From: Synechococcus sp. 8F6 | GTDB taxonomy: Bacteria; Cyanobacteriota; Cyanobacteriia; PCC-6307; Cyanobiaceae | Length of the DNA: 64,000 bases | Assembly (NCBI RefSeq): GCF_002252665.1 | Contig: NZ_NQKZ01000004.1 | Location: 62,001-126,000 of the forward strand | Reading direction: 5' to 3' | In this document: piece by piece, positions 63,996-64,000 of the stretch | How positions within the stretch are numbered: position 1 is the first letter of the stretch | How the letters are laid out: the number at the start of each line of letters is the position of its first letter | Notes under the pieces: model-generated | What the model was told of the DNA's origin: nothing | Databases searched by the model: none | The model's input: only the letters and a program-made list of their open reading frames with translations | Program-made: the position numbers and the translations under genes

Positions 63996-64000
63996 TTCGA

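Overview
This window comes from a high-GC (roughly two-thirds G+C) unicellular cyanobacterium of the Cyanobium / high-GC Synechococcus picocyanobacterial group. The evidence is gene content: photosystem I subunits psaF-psaJ, cytochrome b6f genes petC-petA and petG, Mg-chelatase chlI, a one-helix high-light-inducible protein, the lycopene cyclase crtL, cytochrome cM, a CAAD-domain protein, a DUF3370 protein, and the guaB - Yfr1 - trxA arrangement known from marine picocyanobacteria. No ribosomal RNA, CRISPR array, transposase or phage gene was found. There is one tRNA (Val, anticodon CAC) and one recognisable small RNA (Yfr1).

Layout. 1-8.3 kb: divergent respiratory oxidase clusters, ctaC-ctaD-ctaE leftward and ctaA-ctaB (heme A synthesis) rightward, the latter continuing into a two-gene ABC-2 exporter, an unknown protein and a NanE-like epimerase. 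8.3-17.5 kb: a solo groEL, fabG, a GT9-like glycosyltransferase, ispD, a muropeptide LD-carboxypeptidase, ubiA-type prenyltransferase, ppx, a RodZ-like protein and tRNA-Val. 17.5-26.6 kb: malate:quinone oxidoreductase, cobM, lgt, petA, petC, DUF3067, tatC, an NFACT/Rqc2 protein, gmk, psaJ and psaF. 26.6-41.5 kb: tsaD, hli, pilT, wecB, an efflux adaptor, ychF, an MFS carrier, a DUF1400 hydrolase, a dipeptide-type permease plus binding protein, homoserine dehydrogenase and sufE. 41.5-50.9 kb: a long leftward run of mostly overlapping genes (cytM, trmJ, a serine hydrolase, DUF3370, chlI, vapBC, ruvC, fthC), then petG, rsmD, hisH and a LOG-family protein. 50.9-59.7 kb: trxA, Yfr1, guaB, a CAAD protein, a DUF39/HcyBio homologue, gyrA, an acetolactate-decarboxylase-like/CARDB fusion and crtL. 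59.7-64 kb: an accessory end with a frameshifted symporter/binding-protein fusion, a DUF4143 ATPase behind a perfect palindrome, and a lower-GC acetyltransferase fused to what looks like a deleted tsaC fragment.

Most genes are housekeeping and tightly packed, with many ATGA, GTGA or TGATG stop/start overlaps and frequent GTG or TTG starts. Points that stand out: (1) a short GTTGAAC-based repeat at four loci, read in different frames in unrelated genes, including an exact shared 19-mer at 7501 and 53100; (2) the BudA-like/CARDB fusion at 57249; (3) a symporter fused to a solute-binding domain and broken by an apparent one-base deletion near 61321; (4) a vapBC module between chlI and ruvC; (5) overlapping and tandem terminators after gmk and psaJ; (6) a LOG-family gene whose coding frame appears to continue upstream to a CTG start.
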